Below, piece by piece: positions 36,756 through 44,786 of a stretch of DNA of 64,000 nt (position 1 is the first letter of the stretch; every line of letters starts with the position of its first letter). This DNA comes from Acidimangrovimonas pyrenivorans (GTDB lineage: Bacteria; Pseudomonadota; Alphaproteobacteria; Rhodobacterales; Rhodobacteraceae): assembly GCF_042643245.1 (NCBI RefSeq), contig NZ_JBHRSK010000004.1:682001-746000 (forward strand). The letters are read 5' to 3'. The notes beneath the pieces were generated by a model that was given only the letters and a program-made list of their open reading frames with translations, made no database searches and was not told the origin of the DNA. Made by a program: the position numbers and the translations under genes.

Positions 36756-37399
36756 GAGCTCTCCTGCGGGCGTTCCAGCGTCCGGGCAACCGCGTCGCGC
36801 AGCACCGGCAAAAGCTCGGCCGCGAACCACGGGTTGCGTTTGAGCCATCCCGTATTGCGCCAGGACGGGTGAGGCAAGGGCAGGATGCGCGGCGATCCGG
36901 GCGTGCCGGGCCCGGCGTCGCAGATCTCGCGCCAGTTCCGCACCGTCTCGGTCACGCCCTTGCGGGTGCCCAGGTGCCAACGTTGCGAGGCGCCGCCGAC
37001 CAGCACCATCAGCTCCAGCTCCGGCAGCGCCGCCATCACCCGCGCGTGCCAGGTCGCGGCGCAGAGCGGCGGCGGCGGCAGGTCGCTGCCCTTGGCGTCG
37101 TAGCCGGGAAAGCAGAAGGCCATCGGCACGACGGCGACGCGGGAGCGGTCGTAGAAGGTGGCCTCGTCGATCCCGAGCCAGTCGCGCAGCCGGTCGCCCG
37201 AGGGATCGGCGAAGGGCCGGCCGGCCTTGTGCACCCGCATCCCCGGCGCCTGGCCGGCGATCAGGAGCCGCGCCCCGGGCCGGAACCAGACCACCGGACG
37301 CGGGTTGTGGCCGGTCGCGGTGGCGGCGAAACGCTCGGCGCAGAGCCGGCAGGCCTCGATCTCGCGGACCAGGGCGGGGGCGGAGGGGGCGTTTGACAT
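36752..37399 (-). CDS. Uracil-DNA glycosylase-family protein
   Basis: 215-aa member of the UDG superfamily. The N-terminus has a Cys pair (EACRLCAERFA). Motif A-like segment is LLIAGQAPGMRVHKAGRPFA with DPSGDRLRDWLG. The C-terminal motif is LPLPHPSWRNTGW, an HPSxR-type DNA-intercalation loop as in family 4/5-like UDGs. It lacks the full four-Cys Fe-S set of family 4, so substrate range is uncertain. It probably removes uracil or deaminated bases. Its stop overlaps the SseB-like start. Confidence 0.75.
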   Translation of the reverse strand: MSNAPSAPALVREIEACRLCAERFAATATGHNPRPVVWFRPGARLLIAGQAPGMRVHKAGRPFADPSGDRLRDWLGIDEATFYDRSRVAVVPMAFCFPGYDAKGSDLPPPPLCAATWHARVMAALPELELMVLVGGASQRWHLGTRKGVTETVRNWREICDAGPGTPGSPRILPLPHPSWRNTGWLKRNPWFAAELLPVLRDAVARTLERPQESS

Positions 37400-37567
37400 G
37401 ACGGCAATCTAGGGACCGCGAGGACAGCCCGCAACGAGGCGCGGCATCTTCGCCGACGCCCCCCCGAAGGACAAAGGGCAGCGCCCGACCCGTCGGGGGC
37501 GGGACCGGGCGGCGCTCTCGGGTCTCACAGGCCCCAACGGCATGCCGTTTGCCCCATCGTCGCCAGT

Positions 37568-37792
37568 AGCGCCCGCCCCAGAAGCGCCGCTCGTCGTGCT
37601 GAAAGCACGCCTGTGGCGTGACCGGGGCCGGGGCGGGCGCTGCCCGGCGTGAACGCCGGGGCGAGACATCGGTTGGGCACTCCGAACCTCCAGGCGCGCG
37701 CCATATCGCTTTGCGTCTTCCCGCCCCGACAGACCGGCGCGCCCCGGCAACGGCGCCCCTTCACCGCCCCGTGAGCGGCCGGGCCGTTGCCG
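37568..37792 (+). promoter_or_regulatory. Highly structured leader upstream of nhaA; candidate cis-regulatory RNA
   Basis: The 460-bp gap 37400-37860 has no gene but contains nested inverted repeats: 12-bp arms AGCGCCCGCCCC (37568-37579) with its complement (37630-37641) enclosing an inner CGTGCTGAAAGCACG hairpin; CCGGCGT/ACGCCGG (about 37644-37659); and 10-bp arms CGGCAACGGC (37745-37754) with GCCGTTGCCG (37783-37792) enclosing a smaller hairpin. NhaA genes in proteobacteria are known to be preceded by the nhaA-I/II riboswitch candidates (lithium/sodium sensing). I could not verify a match to their consensus. Confidence 0.4.
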
Positions 37793-37860
37793 CAGGGCGC
37801 GGCTTGCTCTATCCCGGTCGGAACCCGCCGGCACGGGCGGATGGGACAGGAGAGCCTCGC

Positions 37861-39114
37861 GTGGCCATGTATCGCGTCTCGCATTTCGTCACCCGCTTCG
37901 CGCTCTGCCTGCTGGCGGGCGTGGCGCTGGCGCTGGTCTGGGCCAATCTCGGCCCGCGGAGCTATTCCGACTTCGTCGAGTGGCGGCTGATGGACGGCCT
38001 CGTCGGTTATCCCAACCCGGACGCGCTGGACGGGATGGGGCGGACGCTGACGATGCAATACCTGTCGGGCGGCGTGCTGATGGCGCTGTTCTTCCTCGTC
38101 CTCGGCAAGGAATTGTGGGAGGCGCTGGCGCTGCGCCACGGCGCCCTGCACGGCCGCCATGCCATCGCCCCGGCCATCGCCGCGCTGGCCGGCGCGGCGC
38201 TGCCCGTCGCGCTCTACCGCGTCCTGCCCGGCGACCTGGCCGCCTATGGCGCCGCCCCCGGCGCCGGCTGGCCGGTGCCGATGGCGAGCGACGTCGTCCT
38301 GACCTATGTCGCCGGCCGCTGGGTCTTCGGTTCCGGCCACCCGGCGCTCCGCTTCCTGCTGATCATGACCATCCTCGACGACCTGCTCGGGCTGCTGACC
38401 GCCGGCGCCGCCTTCCCGGTCGAGGCGCTGCACCCGGCATGGCTGGGGCTCTCCTTCGGCGCGGCGCTGGCCGCCTACCTGCTGTTCAACCTGCTGCCGC
38501 ACCGCCTTGCCGCCGCCAATCCCGCCAGCCCGGCGGCGCATTTCCTGCATCGCCGGCTCGGGCTCTGGCCCTTCGCGCTCGCCGGCATCGTCAGCTGGTT
38601 CGGCTTCCAGCAGGCCGGGCTGATGCCGGCGCTGGGGCTGTTGCCGATCGTCCCCGCCCTGCCCCATGCCGACCGCGCCTTCGGCATCTTCGCCGAGGCC
38701 GAGGAAGTGCTGGCCGACCCGCTCAACCGCCTCGCCCACCTGCTGGTGCTGCCGGTCTGCGCGGCGCTGTTCCTGTTCGGGCTGACCCATGGCGGGGTCG
38801 AGTTCACCGCCGCCGGCCCGGTCAGCTGGACCGTCACCGCGGCGATGCTGATCGGCAAGCCGCTGGGCGTGGTCGCCGGCGGGCTGGTCGGCGCCCGGCT
38901 GGTCGGCGGCGGCCTGCCCGAGGGGATGCGGGCGGCCGACCTGGTCCGCGTCGGCCTGCTGGCCGCGATCGGCCTGACCGTGCCGCTCTTCGCCGTCGGC
39001 GCCTCGCTGCCCGGCGGGGCGCTGCAGGCGGCGGCGAAGCTGGGGCTGCTGGCCGCCGGGGCGCTGGCGCTCGTCCTGCTGGCCATGATCCGCCGCGTCG
39101 GGGCGCAGCGATGA
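37861..39114 (+). CDS. nhaA: Na+/H+ antiporter, NhaA family
   Basis: 417-aa, about 12-helix antiporter. GTG at 37861 is chosen because AGGAGAG ends 6 nt upstream; an in-frame ATG two codons later is the alternative. NhaA signatures are FFLVLGKELWEAL (for FFxVGLEIKRE), PMASDVVLTYV with Asp about 144 (E. coli D133) and IMTILDDLLGLL with the paired Asp about 173-174 (E. coli D163-D164), the Na+/H+ binding aspartates. The central substitutions from the consensus suggest a diverged NhaA clade. The 5' leader is strongly structured. Confidence 0.8.
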   Translation: MAMYRVSHFVTRFALCLLAGVALALVWANLGPRSYSDFVEWRLMDGLVGYPNPDALDGMGRTLTMQYLSGGVLMALFFLVLGKELWEALALRHGALHGRHAIAPAIAALAGAALPVALYRVLPGDLAAYGAAPGAGWPVPMASDVVLTYVAGRWVFGSGHPALRFLLIMTILDDLLGLLTAGAAFPVEALHPAWLGLSFGAALAAYLLFNLLPHRLAAANPASPAAHFLHRRLGLWPFALAGIVSWFGFQQAGLMPALGLLPIVPALPHADRAFGIFAEAEEVLADPLNRLAHLLVLPVCAALFLFGLTHGGVEFTAAGPVSWTVTAAMLIGKPLGVVAGGLVGARLVGGGLPEGMRAADLVRVGLLAAIGLTVPLFAVGASLPGGALQAAAKLGLLAAGALALVLLAMIRRVGAQR

Positions 39115-39264
39115 GCGGCGCGGCGGCGCCCCCTGCGGCAGGAAATCATTGGCAGATGTTCCGCGTTTCCGACATAATACTGCCCGAAACGGCCCCTAGG
39201 GCTTGCCGCCAAGAATAACCCGGCACAAGCGGGCAAGATTGGGAGCTTCTCCCGAGGCAGAGCA

Positions 39265-39918
39265 ATGATCGAGTTCGAGAACGTCAGCAAGTCCTTCTGG
39301 ACCGGCAAGCAGCGCAAGGTCATCCTCGACCGGGCGTCGTTCCGGGTCGAGCTGGGCAATTCGCTCGGCATCCTGGCGCCCAACGGCACCGGCAAGACCA
39401 CGATCATCAACATGATGGCCGGGCTGGAGAAACCCGACGAGGGCAAGATCACCCGCACCGCGCGCATCTCCTTCCCGCTGGGCTTCATGGGCGGCGTCGT
39501 CAGCCGCCACACCGCGACCGAGAACAGCCGCTACATCGCCAAGCTCTACGGCCTCGATCCCGACTATGTCGAGGCGTTCTGCCGCTGGCTCTGCGGCATC
39601 GACGAGTATTTCGACATGCCGATCGGCACCTACAGCCAGGGCATGCGCTCGCGCTTTTCCTTCGCCCTGATGCTGGCGCTGGAATTCGACATCTACCTGA
39701 TCGACGAGGGCATGCCCTCGACCACCGATGTCGAGTTCAACCGCAAGGCCACCGGCATCCTGCGCGACCGGCTGCAAAGCTCGACCGTGATCGTGGTCTC
39801 GCACCAGGCCCGTACCCTTGAAAAGTTCTGCAACTCGGCCGCCGTGCTGCGCGACGGGCAGTTGTACATGTTCGATACCCTTGAAGAAGCGAAACGTCTC
39901 TATGACTACCAAGCCTAA
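39265..39918 (+). CDS. kpsT: Capsular polysaccharide ABC exporter, ATP-binding protein (KpsT type)
   Basis: 217-aa short ABC ATPase. Walker A is APNGTGKTT (38-46), the signature is SQGMR (124-128) and Walker B LIDEGM (145-150), all in the version seen in polysaccharide exporters of group 2 capsules. It energises export of capsule polymer through a KpsM permease, which is not present here. The next gene, the KpsE-like co-polymerase, overlaps it by 17 bp, and kdsA follows, forming a capsule/KDO operon. Confidence 0.88.
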   Translation: MIEFENVSKSFWTGKQRKVILDRASFRVELGNSLGILAPNGTGKTTIINMMAGLEKPDEGKITRTARISFPLGFMGGVVSRHTATENSRYIAKLYGLDPDYVEAFCRWLCGIDEYFDMPIGTYSQGMRSRFSFALMLALEFDIYLIDEGMPSTTDVEFNRKATGILRDRLQSSTVIVVSHQARTLEKFCNSAAVLRDGQLYMFDTLEEAKRLYDYQA

Positions 39919-41557
39919 GGCCAAGAAGTTCCGCATTCGCCGCTCCAGCCCCGGCGCCGATCTCGAGCGCTCGGCCAGCGGCGCGGTCGCGGAGGAGGCG
40001 GCCGGCAGCCAGGACGACGACGGCTTCGGCGACGCGGTGTTCCCCACCGCCGGCAATGACGTGATGAGCGCGGCGGAAGTGGCCGCCGAAACCGAGATCG
40101 ACGCCATCCGGCGCGAGGGTCTGACCGGGCGCCAGCTGCGCCTCGCCCGGCGCATGGCGCAGAAGAACGGCATCGCCGCGACTTCGGATTTCGACGCCGT
40201 GCGCCAGCTGCGCAAGGCCGGGATCGACCCGTTCCAGCGCGCCAACATGCTCGAGCTGGTGGTCGCCGATACCCAGGCCGATGCCGGCCAGATGCCGGCG
40301 GCGACCCGCGCCGGGCTGCCGGCCCGCAGCGACGGCGACATCCACCTGCCCCAGACCGTCAAGGAGGCGCCGCTGCCCTCGACCGAGGTCAGGGAAGCCG
40401 AGCAGAACCGGGCCCGCGACATCCTGCGCATCCAGCGCGACATCGCCAGACGCCGGCGCCGCAAATTCGTGCTGCTGGCGGCGCGGCTGTGCTTCTTCGT
40501 GCTGCTGCCGACGATCCTGGCGGGGTTCTATTTCTACAGGATCGCCACGCCGCTCTACGCCACCAAGTCCGAGTTCGTCATCCAGAAGGCCGAGCCCGGC
40601 GCCGCCGGCACCCAGATCGGCAGCCTGTTCGCCGGCACCCAGTTCGCCACTTCGCAGGATTCGATCTCGGTGCAGAGCTACTTGCAGTCGCGCGACGCGA
40701 TGATGCGGCTCGACAAGGACATGGGGTTCAAGGCCGCCTTCTCGGGCGACAAGGTCGACCCGATCCAGCGCCTGCCCGACCCGCCCAGCAACGAGGCCGC
40801 CTACAAGCTCTACCAGCGCATGGTCAAGATCGGCTACGACCCGACCGAGGGCGTCATCAAGATGGAGGTGATCGCGCCTAGCCCGCAGCTTTCGGCCCAG
40901 TTCTCGCGGGCGCTGATCTCCTATGCCGAACAGCAGGTCGACCAGATGACCCAGCGCCTGCGCGAGGACCAGATGACCGGCGCCCGCCAGAGCTACGACG
41001 ATGCCGAGAAGAAGCTCGCCGCCGCCCAGCAGAAGGTCGTCGACCTGCAGGAGAAGTTCAAGGTCCTGTCCTCGGATGTCGAGGTCAGCCTGGTCACCAG
41101 CCAGCTCCAGGCGCTGGATTCCGAGCTGACCAAGGACAAGCTTGCGCTCGAGGAGATGATGGCCAACGAGCGGCCCAACCCGGCCCGGGTCGACCCGCTC
41201 AAGCGCCGGATCAAGTCGATCGAGGGCCAGATCGCCGAGCTGCGCGCCCGCCTGACCCAGGACAGCAAGAGCGGCGTCTCGCTGGCCAAGGTGCAGAGCG
41301 ACCTGCTCGGCGCCCAGGCCGAGGTCCAGACCCGGCAGATGATGCTGGCCCAGGCGCTGCAGGCGCTCGAGACCTCGCGCATCGAGGCCAACCGCCAGGT
41401 CCGCTACCTGTCGCTCTCGGTCTCGCCGGTGGCGCCGGACAAGGCGACCTATCCGCGCTCGTTCGAGAATACCGTGGTGGCCTTCCTGATCTTCGCCGGT
41501 CTATACCTCATGGTGTCGATGACGGCCTCGATCCTGCGGGAACAGGTCTCTGCCTGA
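39902..41557 (+). CDS. kpsE: Capsule polysaccharide export inner-membrane protein (KpsE/PCP type)
   Basis: 551-aa polysaccharide co-polymerase. Two membrane segments (about 190-210, FVLLAARLCFFVLLPTILAG, and 520-540) frame a periplasmic Wzz-like region with a long coiled coil (AEKKLAAAQQKVVDLQEKFK). A PYP-like motif precedes TM2 (SPVAPDKATYPRSFEN). The roughly 185-residue cytoplasmic N-terminal extension is charged and carries RQLRLARRMAQKNG; E. coli KpsE lacks this. The ATG at 39902 lies inside the kpsT end (17-bp overlap). With kpsT it drives export of a KDO-linked capsule. Confidence 0.85.
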   Translation: MTTKPKAKKFRIRRSSPGADLERSASGAVAEEAAGSQDDDGFGDAVFPTAGNDVMSAAEVAAETEIDAIRREGLTGRQLRLARRMAQKNGIAATSDFDAVRQLRKAGIDPFQRANMLELVVADTQADAGQMPAATRAGLPARSDGDIHLPQTVKEAPLPSTEVREAEQNRARDILRIQRDIARRRRRKFVLLAARLCFFVLLPTILAGFYFYRIATPLYATKSEFVIQKAEPGAAGTQIGSLFAGTQFATSQDSISVQSYLQSRDAMMRLDKDMGFKAAFSGDKVDPIQRLPDPPSNEAAYKLYQRMVKIGYDPTEGVIKMEVIAPSPQLSAQFSRALISYAEQQVDQMTQRLREDQMTGARQSYDDAEKKLAAAQQKVVDLQEKFKVLSSDVEVSLVTSQLQALDSELTKDKLALEEMMANERPNPARVDPLKRRIKSIEGQIAELRARLTQDSKSGVSLAKVQSDLLGAQAEVQTRQMMLAQALQALETSRIEANRQVRYLSLSVSPVAPDKATYPRSFENTVVAFLIFAGLYLMVSMTASILREQVSA

Positions 41558-41566
41558 GGGAACAGC

Positions 41567-42400
41567 ATGAAAGAGTTTGACATCGGCGGGCTGACCGTCG
41601 GCAACGACCGGGAACTGGTGCTGATCGCCGGCCCCTGCCAACTGGAAAGCGCCGACCACGCCGAGATGATCGCCGGCCGGCTGGTCGAGATCTGCGCCAC
41701 GACCGGCGCCCGGCTGATCTTCAAGGCCAGCTTCGACAAGGCCAATCGCAGCTCGCTGAGCGGCAAGCGCGGCGTCGGCATCGATGCCGGGCTGAAAATC
41801 CTCGACGGCGTCAGGGCGAGTTTCGGCGTGCCGGTGCTGACCGACGTTCATATACCCGACCAATGCGCCGACGTCGCGACCGTGGTCGACGTGCTGCAAA
41901 TCCCCGCCTTCCTCTGCCGCCAGACCGACCTGCTGCTCGCCGCCGGCCGCACCGGCGCAGCGGTGAACATCAAGAAGGGCCAGTTCCTCGCGCCCTGGGA
42001 CATGGACAACGTCGCCGAGAAGGTCGCCTCGACCGGCAACGACCGCATCCTGCTGACCGAGCGCGGCACCTCCTTCGGCTACAACACGCTGGTGGCCGAC
42101 ATGCGGTCGCTGCCGCGGATGGCCCAGACCGGCTATCCGGTGATCATGGACGCGACCCATTCGGTGCAGCAGCCCGGCGGGCTCGGCGGCGCCACCGGCG
42201 GCCAGCGCGAATTCGCGCCGGTGATGGCCCGCGCCGCGGTCAGCCTCGGCATCGCCGGCGTCTTCATCGAGACCCACGAGGACCCCGACAACGCGCCCTC
42301 GGACGGCCCGAACATGATCCCGCTCGACCGGATGGAGGGGCTGATCGCCTCGCTGATGGATTTCGACCGCCTCGCCAAGGCCGACCCGATCCGGATCTGA
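41567..42400 (+). CDS. kdsA: 3-deoxy-8-phosphooctulonate synthase
   Basis: 277-aa aldolase condensing phosphoenolpyruvate with arabinose 5-phosphate to KDO 8-phosphate, for LPS and capsule linkers. Motifs: LIAGPCQLES, FKASFDKANRSS, PVLTDVHIPDQC, IPAFLCRQTDLL, NIKKGQFLAPWDM and DATHSVQQPGG. Metal-dependent type residues (Cys in GPCQ) are visible. Its position 9 bp after kpsE ties it to capsule production, though it is probably also the general KDO enzyme. Confidence 0.96.
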   Translation: MKEFDIGGLTVGNDRELVLIAGPCQLESADHAEMIAGRLVEICATTGARLIFKASFDKANRSSLSGKRGVGIDAGLKILDGVRASFGVPVLTDVHIPDQCADVATVVDVLQIPAFLCRQTDLLLAAGRTGAAVNIKKGQFLAPWDMDNVAEKVASTGNDRILLTERGTSFGYNTLVADMRSLPRMAQTGYPVIMDATHSVQQPGGLGGATGGQREFAPVMARAAVSLGIAGVFIETHEDPDNAPSDGPNMIPLDRMEGLIASLMDFDRLAKADPIRI

Positions 42401-42434
42401 CGCGGCGCCCGGACCTGCACGGCGCCGACTTGCT

Positions 42435-42512
42435 CCCCGATTTCCTCTCAGCGGAAATATCCCGGGGGGAGTCGCCCCCGGCGACGGGGGGCAGCGCCCC
42501 CCTCCCCGCTCC
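42435..42512 (+). repeat. 3'-end intergenic repeat, copy 3
   Basis: TTTCCTCTCAGCGGAAATAT then CCCGGGGGGAG, then the hairpin GGGGGGCAGCGCCCCCC at about 42487-42503. It lies 35 bp after kdsA and has the same layout as copies at 15549 and 24170. Confidence 0.65.
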
Positions 42513-42535
42513 CCGCCTGCGCGCGCCCGGACCGT

Positions 42536-43729
42536 TCAGGCCACCTGCCCGGCGGCCCAGCCCGAGGCCCAGGCCCACTGGAAGTTGTAGCCGCCGAGCC
42601 AGCCGGTCACGTCGACCACCTCGCCGATGAAGAACAGCCCCGGGACGCGGCGCGCCTCCATCGTCCTCGCGTCCAGGTCGCGGGTATCGACCCCGCCCAG
42701 CGTCACCTCGGCGGTGCGGTAGCCCTCGCTGCCCTGCGGCAGCAGCTGCCAGTCCTGCACCCGCGCCGCCAGCCGCGCCAGCGCCGCCTTGGTCTGGTCG
42801 GCCAGGTTGCCCGCCAGTCCGAGCTCGTCGCAGATGCTGCGCGCCAGCCGCTCGGGCAGGAAGCGCGCCAGCGCCGTCGCCACCGCGCTGCGCCCGATCT
42901 CGCCGCGCAGCGCCTTCAGCTCGGCCGCCAGGTCGGTGCCCGGCAGCAGGTCGACCGAGATCGCCTGCCCCGCGCGCCAGTAGGACGAGATCTGCAGGAT
43001 CGCCGGCCCCGACAGCCCGCGATGGGTGAACAGCAGCGCCTCGTCGAAACCGGCCTTGCCGCAGCGCACCCGGGCCTTGGGCACCGCCACCCCGGCCAGC
43101 GGCTTCAGCTGCTCGAGATCAGCGCCCGAGAAGGTCAGCGGCACCAGCCCCGGCCGTGTCTCGACGAGCCGCAGCCCGAATTCCTCGGCCAGCCGGTAGC
43201 CGAGCCCCGTCGCCCCCATCTTCGGGATCGACTTGCCGCCGGTGGCGACGACGACGCTCCCGGTCCGGATCGGCCCGCCCGAGGTCTCGACCACGAAGCC
43301 GTCCTCGCGCCGCAGGCCGGCGATCTCGGTCTGCAGCCGCAGCTCGGCCCCGGCCGCGGCCATGTCGCGCAGCAGCATGTCGACCACCTGCCTGGCCGAG
43401 CCGTCGCAGAACAGCTGGCCCAGCGTTTTCTCGTGCCAGGCGATGCCTGCGGCCTCGATCCGGGCAAGGAAGTCGCGCGCCGTGTAGCGGCTCAGGCAGG
43501 AGAGCGCGAAGCGCGGATTGGCCGACAGGAATCGCTCGGGCGCGATGTCGAGGTTGGTGAAATTGCAGCGCCCGCCGCCGGAGATGCGAATCTTCTCGCC
43601 CGGCGCCCTGGCGTGGTCGAGCACGATCACCCGCCGACTGCGCCGGCCGGCCTCGATCGCGCAGAACATCCCCGCCGCGCCGGCGCCCAGGACGACGACG
43701 TCCGCTGTCTCGATGGCCTTGTTTTGCAT
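42536..43729 (-). CDS. HI0933/YhiN-family FAD-dependent oxidoreductase
   Basis: 397-aa flavoprotein started at the ATG at 43727-43729. N-terminal FAD fold VVVLGAGAAGMFCAIEAG; the family hallmark PGEKIRISGGGRCNFTN follows. Next VVVATGGKSIPKMGATGLGY, and a C-terminal VTLGGVDTRDLDARTMEAR with GLFFIGEVVDVTGWLGGYN. Members (YhiN, HI0933) are widespread, and their substrates are not well defined. It is transcribed toward kdsA (convergent). The tRNA-Gln gene lies 100 bp from its start. Confidence 0.88.
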   Translation of the reverse strand: MQNKAIETADVVVLGAGAAGMFCAIEAGRRSRRVIVLDHARAPGEKIRISGGGRCNFTNLDIAPERFLSANPRFALSCLSRYTARDFLARIEAAGIAWHEKTLGQLFCDGSARQVVDMLLRDMAAAGAELRLQTEIAGLRREDGFVVETSGGPIRTGSVVVATGGKSIPKMGATGLGYRLAEEFGLRLVETRPGLVPLTFSGADLEQLKPLAGVAVPKARVRCGKAGFDEALLFTHRGLSGPAILQISSYWRAGQAISVDLLPGTDLAAELKALRGEIGRSAVATALARFLPERLARSICDELGLAGNLADQTKAALARLAARVQDWQLLPQGSEGYRTAEVTLGGVDTRDLDARTMEARRVPGLFFIGEVVDVTGWLGGYNFQWAWASGWAAGQVA

Positions 43730-43829
43730 GTTCTCGCCATAGCCTGCACGGCGTCCGCCGGCAATGTCACAAAATCCGCATTCCCCCCCTTGCAGTGCCC
43801 GGGCGGCTTGGGTAAACACCGCTCCACGT

Positions 43830-43904
43830 TGGGGCGTAGCCAAGCGGTAAGGCAGCGGTTTTTGGTACCGTGTACCGTAGGTTCGAATCCTACCGCCCCA
43901 GCCA
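43830..43904 (+). tRNA. tRNA-Gln (TTG), integration site
   Basis: 75 nt: acceptor TGGGGCG/CGCCCCA, D-arm AGCCAAGCGGTAAGGCA, anticodon loop TTTTGGT in a CGGT/ACCG stem (anticodon TTG), T-arm GTAGG-TTCGAAT-CCTAC and encoded CCA. The last 17 nt belong to the 24-bp attL core. Its 3' end was duplicated at 61530 by integration. Confidence 0.96.
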
Positions 43905-43911
43905 CTTTCCT
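43888..43911 (+). repeat. attL core
   Basis: TCCTACCGCCCCAGCCACTT then TCCT; identical to 61530-61553. It contains the 3' end of tRNA-Gln. Confidence 0.92.
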
Positions 43912-43953
43912 TTTTCGATTAATTTCAATGGCTTAGCGGACCGCCGCCGAGCC

Positions 43954-43983
43954 CGTGTGTTACAGTCATGTGTGTGTAACACA
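43954..43983. promoter_or_regulatory. Integrase arm-type sites, left end
   Basis: TGTGTTACA at 43956-43964 and its inverse TGTAACACA at 43975-43983. The 20-bp stretch 43954-43973 recurs with one mismatch at 61433-61452 next to the integrase. Confidence 0.6.
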
Positions 43984-44024
43984 CACGCCTTTCTGCCTCG
44001 CCTCGACCTCTCGACTCGCACAAT

Positions 44025-44054
44025 GAAAAAGCCGCCAGGGTGATCCGGCGGCTT
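44025..44054 (-). terminator. Terminator at the left end of the element
   Basis: Arms AAGCCGCC (44029-44036) and GGCGGCTT (44047-44054). The minus-strand transcript then runs into TTTTTC. It ends the lipoprotein transcript about 30 bp after its stop. Confidence 0.75.
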
Positions 44055-44083
44055 CGTGACGACGACGAATAGTCGCTTCGGAG

Positions 44084-44377
44084 CTACTTGCAGATGTAGG
44101 CGCGCTCGATCCAGTCGTAATAGGGGCCAGTGCGATAGTGGCGCTGAGCCTTGCGCGCCGCCTTGGTCTTGCCCATTCCCCGGCACTCCTTGGTCGCCAT
44201 GTCGTCCATGTGGTCGAGGACCTGCGCCAACTCGGGCGCCTTCATATCCATGTTGCCCTTGTTCACCTGGATGCTGACGCCGTTCGCGCTCCGCTGGGTG
44301 ACCTGGTAATACATCCTCTCCGGGTTGAAGGAGCAGGCAGCGAGGGCGACAAGGGCGAGAATGCCAAGATACTTCAT
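44084..44377 (-). CDS. Small prophage lipoprotein, unknown
   Basis: 97-aa protein with signal peptide and lipobox (MKYLGILALVALAACSFNPE, Cys16), so a probable lipoprotein. The rest is hydrophilic with MDMKAPELAQVLDHMDDMAT and CRGMGKTKAARKAQRHY and two cysteines, possibly disulfide-bonded. Start at ATG 44375-44377 with a GAGGGGG stretch upstream; a GTG at 44384-44386 overlapping the previous stop (GTGA) is a real alternative. Prophage lipoproteins often act as superinfection-exclusion or spanin-like proteins, but no homology supports either. Confidence 0.55.
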   Translation of the reverse strand: MKYLGILALVALAACSFNPERMYYQVTQRSANGVSIQVNKGNMDMKAPELAQVLDHMDDMATKECRGMGKTKAARKAQRHYRTGPYYDWIERAYICK

Positions 44378-44382
44378 CAAGA

Positions 44383-44559
44383 TCACGCCCCCTCAACATC
44401 ATACATGACGCTCCGAGGCCAGATGCCTCCGGTCTCGCCTAGGGTGCTCACAATCGCGGTGTCGGCGTCGTGCGGCGGATCGGTGATCAAGCTGAGCAGC
44501 GCGGCCCTAAGCGCGGCATAGGTGGCGTCGTCAACGTAGGTGTCTGTGGGAGTCTGCAT
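44383..44559 (-). CDS. Hypothetical small protein, 58 aa
   Basis: Started at the ATG at 44557-44559, with AGAGGAC upstream. Sequence MQTPTDTYVDDATYAALRAA then LLSLITDPPHDADTAIVSTL is mostly helical and acidic. No family recognised. It overlaps the start region of the lipoprotein gene (GTGA), so the two are coupled. A CCGGATTC-type promoter element lies about 50 bp upstream. Confidence 0.5.
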   Translation of the reverse strand: MQTPTDTYVDDATYAALRAALLSLITDPPHDADTAIVSTLGETGGIWPRSVMYDVEGA

Positions 44560-44600
44560 GGTCAGTCCTCTTGATGATGTCGTCCGGTGAGACTCGCACG

Positions 44601-44621
44601 AGTGGAATCCGGCGATCAAGA
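44601..44621 (-). promoter_or_regulatory. Shared CCGGATTC promoter element, copy C
   Basis: On the minus strand TTGATC then GCCGGATTCCACTCGTG. The 12-mer AGTGGAATCCGG (44601-44612, plus strand) is identical to that at 58518-58529 upstream of the portal gene. It precedes the 58-aa gene by about 40-60 bp. Confidence 0.45.
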
Positions 44622-44657
44622 GAGAAAATGAACCTAAAACATTGATAATGCTTATAT

Positions 44658-44673
44658 AAGTAAGCGCTTACTT
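44658..44673. promoter_or_regulatory. 16-bp perfect palindrome, candidate operator
   Basis: AAGTAAGCGCTTACTT is a perfect palindrome containing GTAA-GCGC-TTAC. It sits in an AT-rich gap between two minus-strand transcription units. The same half-sites occur at 46096-46107 (GTAA-CGCG-TTAC). Confidence 0.5.
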
Positions 44674-44684
44674 GTCGCAAAAGA

Positions 44685-44734
44685 GAAACCCCGCGCCGGG
44701 TGACTTACATCGGCAACGATGATCCGGCGCGGGG
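44685..44734 (-). terminator. Terminator-like hairpin after the 233-aa hypothetical gene
   Basis: Arms CCCCGCGCCGG (44689-44699) and CCGGCGCGGGG (44724-44734) with a 24-nt loop. On the minus strand this is followed by TTTCTCTTTTG. Confidence 0.6.
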
Positions 44735-44786
44735 TAAGAGAAAGCAGCTACAACACTGCGTGTTGCAAATATGCCACGCCAGCCAA

